NCBI GenBank assembly: GCA_007122315.1
Contig: SKUB01000131.1
Coordinates: forward strand, 1 to 64,000
Direction of reading: 5' to 3'
Length of the DNA stretch: 64,000 nt
Source of the DNA: Pseudomonadales bacterium
GTDB lineage: Bacteria > Pseudomonadota > Gammaproteobacteria > Pseudomonadales > Azotimanducaceae
A model generated the notes under the pieces. It worked only from the letters and a program-made list of their open reading frames with translations, did not search any database and had not been told where the DNA came from. The translations under genes and the position numbers were made by a program. This document shows positions 25,474 through 35,186 of the stretch, one piece after another. Each line of letters begins with the position of its first letter. Position 1 is the stretch's first letter.

Positions 25474-27111
25474 TCAGTTTTCCTGCAGCGATGCAGGCCC
25501 CGCGTTCGAGTCCGTTTCCCGATCGCGTTCCGGCGGCAGATAGCGGGCCAGCACCTGCAGCAGGTCACGCACGCTGACCGGCTTCTGCAGAAAAGCACAG
25601 AAACCCAGTTCACGGGCATTGCTCGCGTCCACGAATTCACTGAATCCGGAACAGATCACGATAGGCAGATCCGGCCGCAGCGCCAGCAGTTCATCGGCGA
25701 GTTCCACACCGGAAAGGCCAGGCATGGACTGATCCGTGATGACCAGATCCCAGCGCTCCGGATCTGCTTCGAATTGATCCAGCACCGCATCGGAGTCCTG
25801 ATGAACATCCACCTGGAAGTCATGGCGCTCGAGCAGGGTGCCCAGGAAGGTTCCGATGGCGGGATCGTCGTCCACGACCAGAAGCCGGCGGCCACCGCCA
25901 CGGATCGGCAGGGGAACACGCTCCGGTTCGACCGCATCGGGTGATGCGCTGGCCGCAGGCTGCAGCAGGACCGTGAAGCAGCTACCGCTGCCGGGATCAC
26001 TTTCCAGCAGGATGTGGCCACCGTGCTCGTGAATAATGCCATGCACTACGGACAGTCCGAGTCCGGATCCGCGACCTGACTCCTTGGTGCTGTAGAAAGG
26101 ATCGAAAATCCGGGCCCGGGTCTCCTCGGTCATCCCCGATCCGTCGTCCGCCACAGCGAGTTCGATCCATTCCGGACTGCGGTCGATGACAGCGCCGCAG
26201 GATGCACACTGGGCCTGCCCGCGGGTGCCGCGACGCAGGACCACGCTGATCCGGCCGTTCTCGCCCACCGCGTCGCGGGCATTGATCGCGAGATTGAGCA
26301 CGAGCTGCTGCAGAGCGCTGGCATCCATCTGCACGTCGGGCAGCGCCGGTGCAGCGTCCACCTCGAGATTCAAGGTCGCCGGCAGCATCGGTCGCAGCAT
26401 GCGCAGGGTGTCGGGAACGATGCCGAGCGATGCGGTGACACCGGGCTGCTGGGAATCCGCCCCCGCCCGGGTGAACAGCAGCAGCTTGGCAATGAGATCG
26501 CGACCACGTTCCGCAGCACGGACCACTTCCTGGAAGTACTCCTGGGAACGGGGCGAGCCGGACTCGAGCAGGCCGAGCTCGGCGTAGCCGAGCACGCTGG
26601 CGAGAATGTTATTGAAGTCGTGGGCGATCCCGCCGGTGAGCTGGCCGAGCGCATCGAGCTTCTGGACGTGTCGCAGCTGGGACTCGAGCCGGCCGCGCTC
26701 CGTTTCCTGGCGGCGGCGGAGGTCGATGTCAGTGAACAGTCCCAGGAGACGCAGGGGACGGCCGTCAGCGCCCCGTGCCGCGATCCGACCCCGGGCCAGG
26801 AGCCAGCGGTAACTTCCGTCGGCCTGGCGCAGTCGGTACTCCACCCGGTAGCGGTCAGCCCGTCCAGACACGTAGTCATCGAGGGCCTGCCGCGCCGCAG
26901 CCCGCTCCTCCTCGTGAACCAGTTCGAAAAAGCCGTCGAGGTCACTCGGCAGCGCATGCAGCGAGTAGCCAGCCAGCTCGACCTCCGTGCCCATGTAACG
27001 CACACGGTCGTGCTCGACGTCCCACTCCCAGAGCGCGGCCGACAGCATCGCCATCAGATGGCTCAACATGTCCTCGTCCGCACCATGTGAACCGGAGGTG
27101 CCAGCCATCAT
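25474..27111 (-). CDS. PAS-containing hybrid histidine kinase with C-terminal receiver
   Basis: This 545-residue soluble sensor has a PAS fold (residues ~22-130, WEWDVEHDRVRYM ... YRWLLARGRI ... GLFTDID). The dimerisation/phosphoacceptor region follows (GGIAHDFNNILASVLGY, His164), then an ATPase domain with N-box NLAINARDAVGENG, DDGSGM and GRGSGLGLSVVHG, and a receiver domain (~415-530, VVDDDP, phosphoacceptor Asp in LVITDQSMPG). A CxxC pair (CASCGAVIDRSPEW) before the DDGSGM motif occurs in many kinases of this subgroup. No membrane segment is present, so it senses a cytoplasmic cue. No output regulator gene is adjacent. Confidence 0.92.
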   Translation of the reverse strand: MMAGTSGSHGADEDMLSHLMAMLSAALWEWDVEHDRVRYMGTEVELAGYSLHALPSDLDGFFELVHEEERAAARQALDDYVSGRADRYRVEYRLRQADGSYRWLLARGRIAARGADGRPLRLLGLFTDIDLRRRQETERGRLESQLRHVQKLDALGQLTGGIAHDFNNILASVLGYAELGLLESGSPRSQEYFQEVVRAAERGRDLIAKLLLFTRAGADSQQPGVTASLGIVPDTLRMLRPMLPATLNLEVDAAPALPDVQMDASALQQLVLNLAINARDAVGENGRISVVLRRGTRGQAQCASCGAVIDRSPEWIELAVADDGSGMTEETRARIFDPFYSTKESGRGSGLGLSVVHGIIHEHGGHILLESDPGSGSCFTVLLQPAASASPDAVEPERVPLPIRGGGRRLLVVDDDPAIGTFLGTLLERHDFQVDVHQDSDAVLDQFEADPERWDLVITDQSMPGLSGVELADELLALRPDLPIVICSGFSEFVDASNARELGFCAFLQKPVSVRDLLQVLARYLPPERDRETDSNAGPASLQEN

Positions 27112-27180
27112 GTGCTGCTCCCCGTGTTGTCGTCCTGAGGGACCGAACGCGGCCCCGCGAGTTGTGTCGCCGCGAACCGC

Positions 27181-28596
27181 TCAGCCGCCCAGCGCCCGGA
27201 ACGCGTCGATGGCGCGCCGCCTCGATGCGGCCGCGTCCACCAGCGGGCCAGGATACTCCAGCGCAACGCCGCGTGCCTTCCAGGGGGCGTGCAGGTGCGG
27301 AGGATCCAATGCAGCAAGCTCAGGCACATAGCGGCGGATGAAACGTCCGTCCGGATCGAAGCGTCGCGACTGCGTGACGGGGTTGAACACGCGGAAGTAC
27401 GGCGCCGCATCAGTCCCCGTGGACGCGCTCCACTGCCAGCCACCATTGTTCGACGCAAAGTCACCGTCCACCAGGCGTTCCATGAAGTGCGCTTCCCCCC
27501 GCCGCCAGTCCAGCAGCAGGTTCTTGCTCAAGAACATGGCCACCACCATACGCAGGCGGTTGTGCATCCAGCCCGTCTGCGCAAGCTGGCGCATGGCTGC
27601 GTCCACCAGCGGGTAGCCTGTCCGCCCTTCGCGCCAGGCATCGAACTGCTCCGCATCCTCCCTCCAGCGCACCGCATCGTACTCACGCCTGAAAGCACGC
27701 CCCATCGAGACGTGTGGAAAAGCCGCCGTGACGTGACGATAGAACTCACGCCAGATCAGCTCCGTGATCCAGGTCGTGGCGCCGGCGCTGCCGCCATCGA
27801 GCCGCCCGTCATTGCACACGAGGGCCGCATGCAGACATTGGCGTGGCGACACTGCACCCACCGAGAGCCACGGCGACAGGGTGCTCGTCCCTTCCATAGC
27901 AGGAAAATCGCGCTGGTCGCGATAGTCGTCAAGGGCACCGTCGACGAACCGTTCGAGCCGTTTCAGTGCCTCCGTTTCGCCGCCCGGCCACATCGCCGCC
28001 GGAGCATGGACATCACACCCGTTGGGCAGTTCCGGAATGTCGTCGCTGCTGATATCCGGTCGCGTCTGGCGCCGAGGGCGTGGTCGCGGCGAGACGTCTT
28101 CCGGACGGATGCCCTCCAGCCAACGACGCCGAAAAGGCGTGAAGACCGTGTAGGGGGTTCCGGCCTGCGTCAGTACCGTTCCCGGCGCACGAATGACCGT
28201 GTCACTGCCGCGGACGACATCAAGGCCCGCGGCGATGAAGGCATCTTCCACCGCCCGATCACGGAGCCGCTCGTTCACGGGATACTCGTCGTTGAACCAG
28301 AGTCTCCGCGCAGCCGTGGCTCTGGCCAGGCCGAGCAGGGCCTTCGGCACGGCATCGAAGGTACCGCAGTCGAGCACCTTCAACGGGATGCCGAGGTCAT
28401 CGAGTTGCGTGCGCAATGCCGTCAGGCAGCGCAGCAGGAAGGCCACCCGATTGCCACCGACACCGTGCCGGACGAGTTGCCCCGGGCAGAAGCAGTACAC
28501 CGCCACCACCGGCCCCTGCTCCCGCGCATGGGCCAGGGCAGACTGATCACGACAGCGCAGGTCGTTGCGAAACCAGACCAGCTCCAGCGCAGCCAT
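27181..28596 (-). CDS. phrB: Deoxyribodipyrimidine photolyase
   Basis: This 471-residue flavoprotein repairs cyclobutane pyrimidine dimers with blue light. The N-terminal antenna domain begins ELVWFRNDLRCRDQSAL. The FAD domain contains TELIWREFYRH, GRTGYPLVDAAMRQL, WMHNRLRM and NNGGWQWSASTGTDAAPYFRVFNP cut by short spacers, including the electron-transfer Trp residues. The ATG at 28596 lies two bases after the stop of the second acyl-CoA dehydrogenase and is preferred to a TTG six bases before it. CPD rather than 6-4 specificity is inferred from the class I length and motifs. Confidence 0.95.
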   Translation of the reverse strand: MAALELVWFRNDLRCRDQSALAHAREQGPVVAVYCFCPGQLVRHGVGGNRVAFLLRCLTALRTQLDDLGIPLKVLDCGTFDAVPKALLGLARATAARRLWFNDEYPVNERLRDRAVEDAFIAAGLDVVRGSDTVIRAPGTVLTQAGTPYTVFTPFRRRWLEGIRPEDVSPRPRPRRQTRPDISSDDIPELPNGCDVHAPAAMWPGGETEALKRLERFVDGALDDYRDQRDFPAMEGTSTLSPWLSVGAVSPRQCLHAALVCNDGRLDGGSAGATTWITELIWREFYRHVTAAFPHVSMGRAFRREYDAVRWREDAEQFDAWREGRTGYPLVDAAMRQLAQTGWMHNRLRMVVAMFLSKNLLLDWRRGEAHFMERLVDGDFASNNGGWQWSASTGTDAAPYFRVFNPVTQSRRFDPDGRFIRRYVPELAALDPPHLHAPWKARGVALEYPGPLVDAAASRRRAIDAFRALGG

Positions 28597-28598
28597 GC

Positions 28599-29726
28599 TC
28601 AATGTGGTCGGGTCAGCTCATCCCACAATGCGTCAGCTCCAGCGGCACAGAGCTGCCGTCCGAAACGCGACTGCCAGTAGGTTTCGCTGCCGTACTGATC
28701 GCGCCATGCCCAAAGCCGTCGCGTGCGGTGATGCAGGCGGTGTTCATAAGTGAAGCCCATGGCGCCGTGGACCTGATGGGCGATCTCGGCGCCACGGCCC
28801 GCGGCCTCGCCGGCCCGGGACTTGGCCACGCCCGCAGCACGCACCGCCGCCTCGAGCCGCCCCGCGTCTCCGTCCTCAGCGAAGGCATCGGCCAGGGCCT
28901 CCAAGCCGGCATCTGCCGCCCGTATCGCAGCCGCAGCCTCTCCCGCGAGCACCGCAAGCTGCTGTTGAACGGCCTGGAACTGAGCGATCGGCCGTCCAAA
29001 CTGCTTGCGCTCCAGGGCGTAACCCACAGACAAGTCCAACAGCGACTGCATGCCCCCTGCAGACATGAGCGCGCGAGTGAGGGCCATCAGTGCCAGGAAC
29101 TGCTCCAGCGTCTGCAGGCTGCGCACCCCAGTCGCCTGCTCGGCAGAAATGTCGATCCCGGCGAAATCGAGGTCCGCGACGGGCTCGCCTGCCAGGTTCC
29201 GACCTGCATTCATGGCGACGTCTGCAGGCTTCACGCGCAGCAGCACGAGACCGTCAGGGGACGCAACCACGACCAGGATCACTTCGGCGACGTTCGCGAA
29301 ATGCACATCGGCGATGCTGCCATCGAGCCGCCATCCCTCCCCGGTCCTGCGCGCCTCGAAAGTGCTGTCTGCACTCGGCAGCGCAATGCTGATCGGACCT
29401 GCAGGGAGAGTCGTGACCGCCGCGTCCTCCCCGAGCAGAGCCGTCGCAACCAGCGTCTCCGCCAACGGCACCGGGGCCGCGTGGCTGCCGACGAGGCGCA
29501 ACAGCCCAAGCGCATCAGGCAGGTCGAGACCTGCGCCGCCGAGCCGCTCGGGGGCCGCCGCCCAGGGCAGTCCGGTTTCCATCAAGGTGCGCCACAGTGA
29601 GTCGGGCCAGGTACCCGCCTCAGCCGCGTCCACCAGTTCCTTGCTGCATTGCTCCCTGAGCAGGCGATCCGCTGTGTCCAGAATCAGGCGGCCGGCCTCT
29701 GCAGCCGCGTTGACTGAGTTGCTCAT
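28599..29726 (-). CDS. Acyl-CoA dehydrogenase, smaller/divergent subunit
   Basis: This 375-residue acyl-CoA dehydrogenase-like protein is more divergent than the gene before it. The C-terminal helical domain is clear (YALERKQFGRPIAQFQAVQQQLA and QVHGAMGFTYEHRLHHRTRR), but the central flavin-binding segment lacks the SEPxSGSD motif of its neighbour. Adjacent pairs with this pattern form mixed complexes in steroid and cholesterol-side-chain oxidation (FadE-type). Overlap with the preceding gene (ATGA) supports a two-subunit enzyme. The substrate is unknown. Confidence 0.85.
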   Translation of the reverse strand: MSNSVNAAAEAGRLILDTADRLLREQCSKELVDAAEAGTWPDSLWRTLMETGLPWAAAPERLGGAGLDLPDALGLLRLVGSHAAPVPLAETLVATALLGEDAAVTTLPAGPISIALPSADSTFEARRTGEGWRLDGSIADVHFANVAEVILVVVASPDGLVLLRVKPADVAMNAGRNLAGEPVADLDFAGIDISAEQATGVRSLQTLEQFLALMALTRALMSAGGMQSLLDLSVGYALERKQFGRPIAQFQAVQQQLAVLAGEAAAAIRAADAGLEALADAFAEDGDAGRLEAAVRAAGVAKSRAGEAAGRGAEIAHQVHGAMGFTYEHRLHHRTRRLWAWRDQYGSETYWQSRFGRQLCAAGADALWDELTRPH

Positions 29727-30862
29727 CGCAGTCCCAGCCCCCGTGCGATCATGCCGCGGAGAATCTCCCTGGTCCCACCACGCAGGGAAAACGAGGGCGC
29801 ATGCAGCAGCGTGTCCTCGAGCGTCAGCCGGAACAGACGCCCAGCGTTCGCAGGTGCGACCAGGCGGACCACCTCGGGCAGCTCCTTCTCGAAGTTGTTG
29901 CCGAGCTCCTTCACCAGCGCGGCCTCCACCACCGGGTTGTGGTTGCTCTGCAGCATACCCGCCACGGAAATGGACATGTTGCGCAGCGTCACCAGGTGGC
30001 CGGCCAGCCGGCCGATGGCGGCGGCCTGGGCCGGCTCCGGATCCGGACCGACGGCGCGTATCAACTCGACGAGGAGCCGGAAGGAGGACAGAAACCGCTC
30101 CGGCCCGCTGCGCTCGTAGCCGAGTTCACTGGTGACCTGCTCCCAACCGTTGCCGGCGGTACCCAGCAGGTGCTCATCCGGAACGAAACAATCCTCGAAC
30201 ACCACTTCATTGAAATCGCGATCCCCTGCCATGTTGGCGATGGGGCGAACCGTCAGCCCGTCAGAGTTCTTGAGGTCGACAATGAACTGCGACAGGCCCG
30301 CATGGCGGTTGTCACCCTGAGGTTCGGTACGCACCAGCGTGATCATGTAATGGTTGCGGTGGGCCCCGCTCGTCCAAAGCTTGGTGCCGTTGAGCAACCA
30401 GCCGCCCTGGACCTGGGATGCCGTGGTCCGGACGGATGCGAGATCCGAACCGGAGTCCGGCTCGCTCATGCCGATGGAGAAAAAGCATTCGCCACGGATG
30501 ATCCGCGGCAGGAAAAATTCCCGCTGCGCCTCGGTGCCGTAGCGGAGCATCACCGGGCCGCTCTGGCGATCCGCTATCCAATGGGCCTCCACGGGAGCAC
30601 CTGCGGCCAGCAGTTCCTCGGTGACGACGTAGCGCTCGAAGAAGCTTCGCCCTCCACCACCGTAGCGTTCCGGCCAGGTCATCCCGATCCAGCCCCGAGC
30701 GCCGAGCGCGCGACTGAATTCGGCATCGTGGCCGGAGCCGAAATCGGAGTTGCGCAGGAAATCGGGGGCGAGCGTGTCGGCGACGAACGCTCGCACGTCG
30801 GCCCGCAGGGCTTCCGCTTCGGGCGGAAGTCTAACCGGTTCGAATGCCAGGGCCTGAGCCAT
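29723..30862 (-). CDS. Acyl-CoA dehydrogenase, FAD-motif-bearing subunit
   Basis: This 379-residue flavoprotein oxidises acyl-CoA to enoyl-CoA. FFSIGMSEPDSGSDLAS and WLLNGTKLWTSGAHRNHYM form the flavin site, and the C-terminal RGGTREILRGMIARGLG matches the segment that carries the catalytic glutamate in related enzymes. The ATG at 30862 is used because GGAGGT lies eight bases before it; a TTG nine bases upstream would sit on the ribosome site. It leads the acyl-CoA dehydrogenase pair and photolyase genes. Confidence 0.92.
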   Translation of the reverse strand: MAQALAFEPVRLPPEAEALRADVRAFVADTLAPDFLRNSDFGSGHDAEFSRALGARGWIGMTWPERYGGGGRSFFERYVVTEELLAAGAPVEAHWIADRQSGPVMLRYGTEAQREFFLPRIIRGECFFSIGMSEPDSGSDLASVRTTASQVQGGWLLNGTKLWTSGAHRNHYMITLVRTEPQGDNRHAGLSQFIVDLKNSDGLTVRPIANMAGDRDFNEVVFEDCFVPDEHLLGTAGNGWEQVTSELGYERSGPERFLSSFRLLVELIRAVGPDPEPAQAAAIGRLAGHLVTLRNMSISVAGMLQSNHNPVVEAALVKELGNNFEKELPEVVRLVAPANAGRLFRLTLEDTLLHAPSFSLRGGTREILRGMIARGLGLR

Positions 30863-31014
30863 CAGAAACAACCTCCGGTGAATCGCGCCCGCAGGTAACG
30901 GCGCGGGACATTAGCCTCCGGGCCCGGGCAATGCAAACGGCAGTCGCGTTGCGTCCCAGCCAAGGGCCGGTACCATGCCTGCTTCGAAACCGATTGCAGC
31001 CGGGTGCGTGGCCG

Positions 31015-31407
31015 ATGGACGATCAGCAACAAGGTGTCCGCAGCATCGCCAAGCGTTTTTCACCCGTCCTCGCCGAAATCGAGCAGCTCTCGCGAGTGGG
31101 AGAAACCTTTCTCGACAAGGACGTCTACTGCATCTACCTCGCGACCCTCTGGTCCAATGCAGTCCTGGAACCGGAGCGGGCCGGGCTCGAAACGTCGGAA
31201 CTGGAGACATTCTACGACTTCCTGAACGCCGCAGGGCAGGATGTTCTCGGTGGCGACGAGCCGCTCAAGGACAGTTTCCGCTACCTGCTCGGCAGCGCAG
31301 GCCGTCAGGCTATGGAACGCCTGCGCATCCCCAGCGCTCACCGCGATCACCTCACCCGCTTAGGCAAGCTCATGGGGGTTGCTCCAGTCCTGCCAGGAGC
31401 GGACTGA
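31015..31407 (+). CDS. Small soluble protein of unknown function
   Basis: This 130-residue protein, largely helical and acidic (for example VLAEIEQLSRVGETFLDKDVYCIYLATLWSNAVLEPERAGLETSEL), has no signal peptide or membrane segment. I do not recognise a family. The longer open frame from 30844 is discarded because its first 57 residues are proline/arginine-rich and cover the divergent promoter region of the acyl-CoA dehydrogenase operon. The ATG at 31015 begins the sequence with normal composition, but its ribosome site is weak. Confidence 0.6.
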   Translation: MDDQQQGVRSIAKRFSPVLAEIEQLSRVGETFLDKDVYCIYLATLWSNAVLEPERAGLETSELETFYDFLNAAGQDVLGGDEPLKDSFRYLLGSAGRQAMERLRIPSAHRDHLTRLGKLMGVAPVLPGAD

Positions 31408-31572
31408 CCTTCACTTCGTCCCCGCGGATGGACCGTCCGTCACCGCCACCGTGAGCCGCATCGGGCCGGCGCTTCCTCGCGACGACGCGCCGCACTTTCC
31501 ACAGTAGAATCCATTCATCGGGACCCGTCATGAACCGGTCTGACTCGTGCCTGATGCCACGGGGGGCGTGGC

Positions 31573-34500
31573 GTGGAAGATACCGTCGAGACCGACTCGG
31601 GGAGCAGCATGCGGCTCAAGGCAAAGCAGCGCATCATCGCGGCGTGTTCGCTGCTGCTGGCCATGTTGGGCCTGCTGGCGCCATTCCTGATTCATCATCC
31701 GGTGAGTTACCTGCCGCTGCTCGGCGCCGTCATGCTGGCCGGCCGGGCCCAGTTGCCCGCAACCGCGTTACTCATCGCGGGCCTTGGCACGGCGGTGTTG
31801 TTGCTGCTGTCCGTCATGGAGTCCGGTACGGGTGAACCTCAACTCCGCCTCGCCAGCGTGCTGGTACTCATCACCACCTGGATCCTCGCGCTGCTCGTTG
31901 GCCGCATCCGCGACCCCGGAACCGAATGGTGGCTTTCCGGATCGTCGTTTCAGAAGGCGTTCGACCACTCGCCTACAGGCATGGTGCTGGTCAGCCCGCA
32001 ACTGCGCGTGCTCTACGCCAATGACACCCTCGCGGAGTTGATGGGCCGGCGGCGCTCCAGTCTCACCGGCACCGAACTGAAGGCACTGGTCGCCAATGAC
32101 GACTGGGATGAATTCGAGGCCGAGCATCGCCGCCTGCTGGCAGGCGAGCAGCGGGACGCGGCTGGCGAATATGTCCTCGAACGAGCGGATGGCGTCAAGC
32201 TGAAGGCAAGCGTCAGCGCGGGGATCGTCACGGACCGCCGCGGCCGCGTCGCATTCATCATCGATCAGATCGTGGATCTGACACCCGTCCAGCGCGCAGA
32301 ACAGGCCCTGCGGGAAAGCGAGGCGCGGTTTCGGGGCATCACCGAGCACTCCTCCGCGGTGACGTTCATCATCGATGGCAATGGCCGACTCAGCTACGCG
32401 AACCCTACCTTTCTGCGCCTGCTGCAGACCGATGCGGCGGGTGCGCTCGGGAAATCCCCTGCCCGATACATGAGCGAACGCGATCGGGCGGCTTTCGAGA
32501 GGGTGCTGGCACGATCCCAGGAACGCCCCGAGACGGCCATCGCCCTGCCCTACCTGCGCCTGCAGCCCGAGGACGGCAATGTGATCTTCCTCGACGCCAA
32601 GATCACCGGACTCCACGCAACGCCTGGTATCGAAGGCGCCGTGGTCAATGGCCAGGAAATCACGGGCCAGGTTCAGGCGGAACGTGCGCTGCGCCGCAGC
32701 GAAACACGCTTCGCCGCGCTGTTCGAGAGCAGCCGTGATGCCATTCTCCTCACCCGCGCCAGTGACGGCATCGCATTGGACTTCAACGATGCCTTCACCG
32801 ACCTGACGGGCCATGAGCGGGACTCGGGGCTGGGGCGTCCAAGTGCAGACCTGCTGCGGGTTGCAGATGACAACGACCTGAGTCGATTCTTCCGTCTCCT
32901 CGAAACAGAAAACCACGTGGTGGACCTGGAAACCGTCGTGATCACTGCCGACGGCCGCGCCAGGGAAACCAGTCTCTCCGGACGCTATGCCGAACTCGAC
33001 GGCGAGCTGAGCGTGGTGCTTGTTCTCCGGGACATCAGTGCTCGTCGCCGCACAGAAGCCGCCCTGCGGGAAAGTGAAGACAAGTTCGCCAGGGTGTTCC
33101 ACCGCAGTCCGGATGCCATGCTCATCACACGCCTTGCCGACGATCTGATCATCGACGTCAACGACAATTTCGAGTCCCTGTTGCATCGCGACCGCGCCGA
33201 CCTGGTGGGACGCGGAGCGCACGAACTCGAGCCCATGCTGCCCCTGGATGTGATGCGCGGTCATTGGGCGGAGCTGAGCGAGGAACAGGACAACGATGGT
33301 GGTGGCTTCGCAACCGCCGAACTCACGGTCATGGGGCCCGAGATTCCCATTCCGGTACTCGCTTCCACGACCGTGGTCGACATCCAGGGCGACCCCTGCG
33401 CCATCACCCTCATCAAGGACATGCGCGAGCTGCGCAAGGCGCAGGACCGGGTCGCAGAGAGTGAGGCTCGATTCCGGGGCGCCTTCGAGAACGCACCCAT
33501 CGGCATGATGCTGCTGGCTGCAGACGGTCGCATCGCACAGGTCAACCGCACCCTCTGCGACCTTCTCGGCAGGCAGCCGGAGGCGCTCATCGACGCCGCC
33601 GGCGAAGACCTCGTTGCCGAGGCGGAGCGAGACGACTTCCAGGCGACCTGCCTTGCCCTGTTCAGGGGTGAAATGGAGGAGGTCAGCGGCGAAGCGCGCT
33701 ACGTGTCTGCGTCGGGCGACCAGATCTGGACCAATCGCCATATGGTGGTCCAGCGCAGCGTCGACGGTGCTGTGCACTACCTCATCGTTCAGCTCGCTGA
33801 CATCACCGAGATGAAGCAGAGCCAGGAGCGCATGGAGCGGCTTGCGTTCTACGACACCCTGACTGACCTGGCAAACCGCCGCCTGTTCGCGGATCGACTG
33901 GAGCAGGCCGTACGCCAGGCGACCCGTCACGGAAGGCCGGCAGCGCTGCTCTATCTTGACCTGGACAACTTCAAGCGTGTCAACGATACGCTCGGTCACG
34001 AGGCAGGCGACCAGCTGCTCAAGATCGTTGCAGATCGCCTGCGGACCTGTGTCCGTGACGAGGATACCGTGGCGCGACCCGGAGGTGACGAGTTCACCAT
34101 CCTGCTGCAGGAAGTCAAAGATGGTCGAGCAGCAGGTAAAGTCGCCCGCAAGATACTTCGGGAGCTGCAGGAGCCCATCGTCCTCGGGAGCACCGAGGTC
34201 AGGGTCACGACCAGTATCGGCATCACCCTGACGCCTGACGATGCCACAGAGCCTTCAATCCTGACCAAAAATGCCGATCTGGCCATGTACCGGGCCAAGG
34301 AGCGCGGCCGCGACAACTATCAGTTCTTCGCCGAAGAGATGAACACGCGGGCCATGGAGCGGCTCATCCTCGAAAACGATCTGCGCAGCAGCATCGCCGG
34401 CGACAACTTCGAGCTCCATTTCCAACCGAAGGTGCGCATCGAGACCGAGGAGGTGGTCGGCCTCGAAGCATTGCTGCGCTGGCGCCATCCGACGCGCGGT

Positions 34501-35154
34501 CTATTGCGCCCCGACCAGTTCATGCAGATTGCAGAGGAAAGCGGACTCATTGTCGAAATCGGACAATGGGTGCTGGCCCACGCCTGCCGGGAAGCAGCGC
34601 GTCTGCGTGAACTGACCGGCATGCCTCTGCACGTCGCGATCAATCTGTCAGCGCGCCAGTTCGCCGACCCCTCGCTTCCGGACATGGTCAAACGCGCTCT
34701 GGCAGCTGCCGCGCTGGACCCGAGGTGTCTGGAACTCGAGATCACCGAGACCATGCTCATGAGTGAACTCGACGCGACGCTGGAGTCACTTGGCGCCCTG
34801 CGGCGCCTCGGCGTCAGCCTGTCCATCGATGATTTCGGCACCGGGTACTCGTCCCTGAACTACCTCAAGCGCCTGCCGATCAATCTGATCAAGGTGGATC
34901 GGGGCTTCGTCAGTGACATTCCGGAGAGCGCTGATGACATGGCGATCACGGCTGCTGTCATCGCCATGGCCCACCAGCTCAATCTGCAGGTGGTCGCAGA
35001 GGGTGTGGAGACCCGGGAGCAGGCTGCCTTCCTCGCCAGCCACGGCTGCGAATTCGGGCAGGGCTATCTCTATGGGCGCCCCTGCACTGCCGACGAGATG
35101 CTCGTCCAATTGCAGCGCAGGCACGGCCGGAAAGCAGGCGTCGCATCCATCTGA
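31573..35154 (+). CDS. Membrane-bound multi-PAS GGDEF/EAL cyclic-di-GMP protein
   Basis: This protein of about 1193 residues has three or four N-terminal membrane helices (~18-110) and then five PAS domains, opening at FQKAFDHSPTGM (~128), FRGITEHSSAV (~254), FAALFESSRDA (~378), FARVFHRSPDA (~506) and FRGAFENAPIG (~635). A GGDEF domain with intact GGDEF motif and intact inhibitory RxxD site (RDED five residues before it) follows, then an EAL domain (LEALLRWRHP). All motifs needed for both synthesis and breakdown of cyclic-di-GMP are present. The start is uncertain: GTG at 31573 or ATG at 31609, the latter with GGGGAG upstream and beginning just before the first helix. Confidence 0.93.
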   Translation: MEDTVETDSGSSMRLKAKQRIIAACSLLLAMLGLLAPFLIHHPVSYLPLLGAVMLAGRAQLPATALLIAGLGTAVLLLLSVMESGTGEPQLRLASVLVLITTWILALLVGRIRDPGTEWWLSGSSFQKAFDHSPTGMVLVSPQLRVLYANDTLAELMGRRRSSLTGTELKALVANDDWDEFEAEHRRLLAGEQRDAAGEYVLERADGVKLKASVSAGIVTDRRGRVAFIIDQIVDLTPVQRAEQALRESEARFRGITEHSSAVTFIIDGNGRLSYANPTFLRLLQTDAAGALGKSPARYMSERDRAAFERVLARSQERPETAIALPYLRLQPEDGNVIFLDAKITGLHATPGIEGAVVNGQEITGQVQAERALRRSETRFAALFESSRDAILLTRASDGIALDFNDAFTDLTGHERDSGLGRPSADLLRVADDNDLSRFFRLLETENHVVDLETVVITADGRARETSLSGRYAELDGELSVVLVLRDISARRRTEAALRESEDKFARVFHRSPDAMLITRLADDLIIDVNDNFESLLHRDRADLVGRGAHELEPMLPLDVMRGHWAELSEEQDNDGGGFATAELTVMGPEIPIPVLASTTVVDIQGDPCAITLIKDMRELRKAQDRVAESEARFRGAFENAPIGMMLLAADGRIAQVNRTLCDLLGRQPEALIDAAGEDLVAEAERDDFQATCLALFRGEMEEVSGEARYVSASGDQIWTNRHMVVQRSVDGAVHYLIVQLADITEMKQSQERMERLAFYDTLTDLANRRLFADRLEQAVRQATRHGRPAALLYLDLDNFKRVNDTLGHEAGDQLLKIVADRLRTCVRDEDTVARPGGDEFTILLQEVKDGRAAGKVARKILRELQEPIVLGSTEVRVTTSIGITLTPDDATEPSILTKNADLAMYRAKERGRDNYQFFAEEMNTRAMERLILENDLRSSIAGDNFELHFQPKVRIETEEVVGLEALLRWRHPTRGLLRPDQFMQIAEESGLIVEIGQWVLAHACREAARLRELTGMPLHVAINLSARQFADPSLPDMVKRALAAAALDPRCLELEITETMLMSELDATLESLGALRRLGVSLSIDDFGTGYSSLNYLKRLPINLIKVDRGFVSDIPESADDMAITAAVIAMAHQLNLQVVAEGVETREQAAFLASHGCEFGQGYLYGRPCTADEMLVQLQRRHGRKAGVASI

Positions 35155-35186
35155 GCCTTACTTTGCGCTGAGGGTCAGCGTCAGCG

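Noticed and set aside
31768-33999. A 743-codon minus-strand open frame over the GGDEF/EAL gene
   Set aside because: The plus strand encodes clear PAS, GGDEF and EAL motifs; the reverse frame has none.
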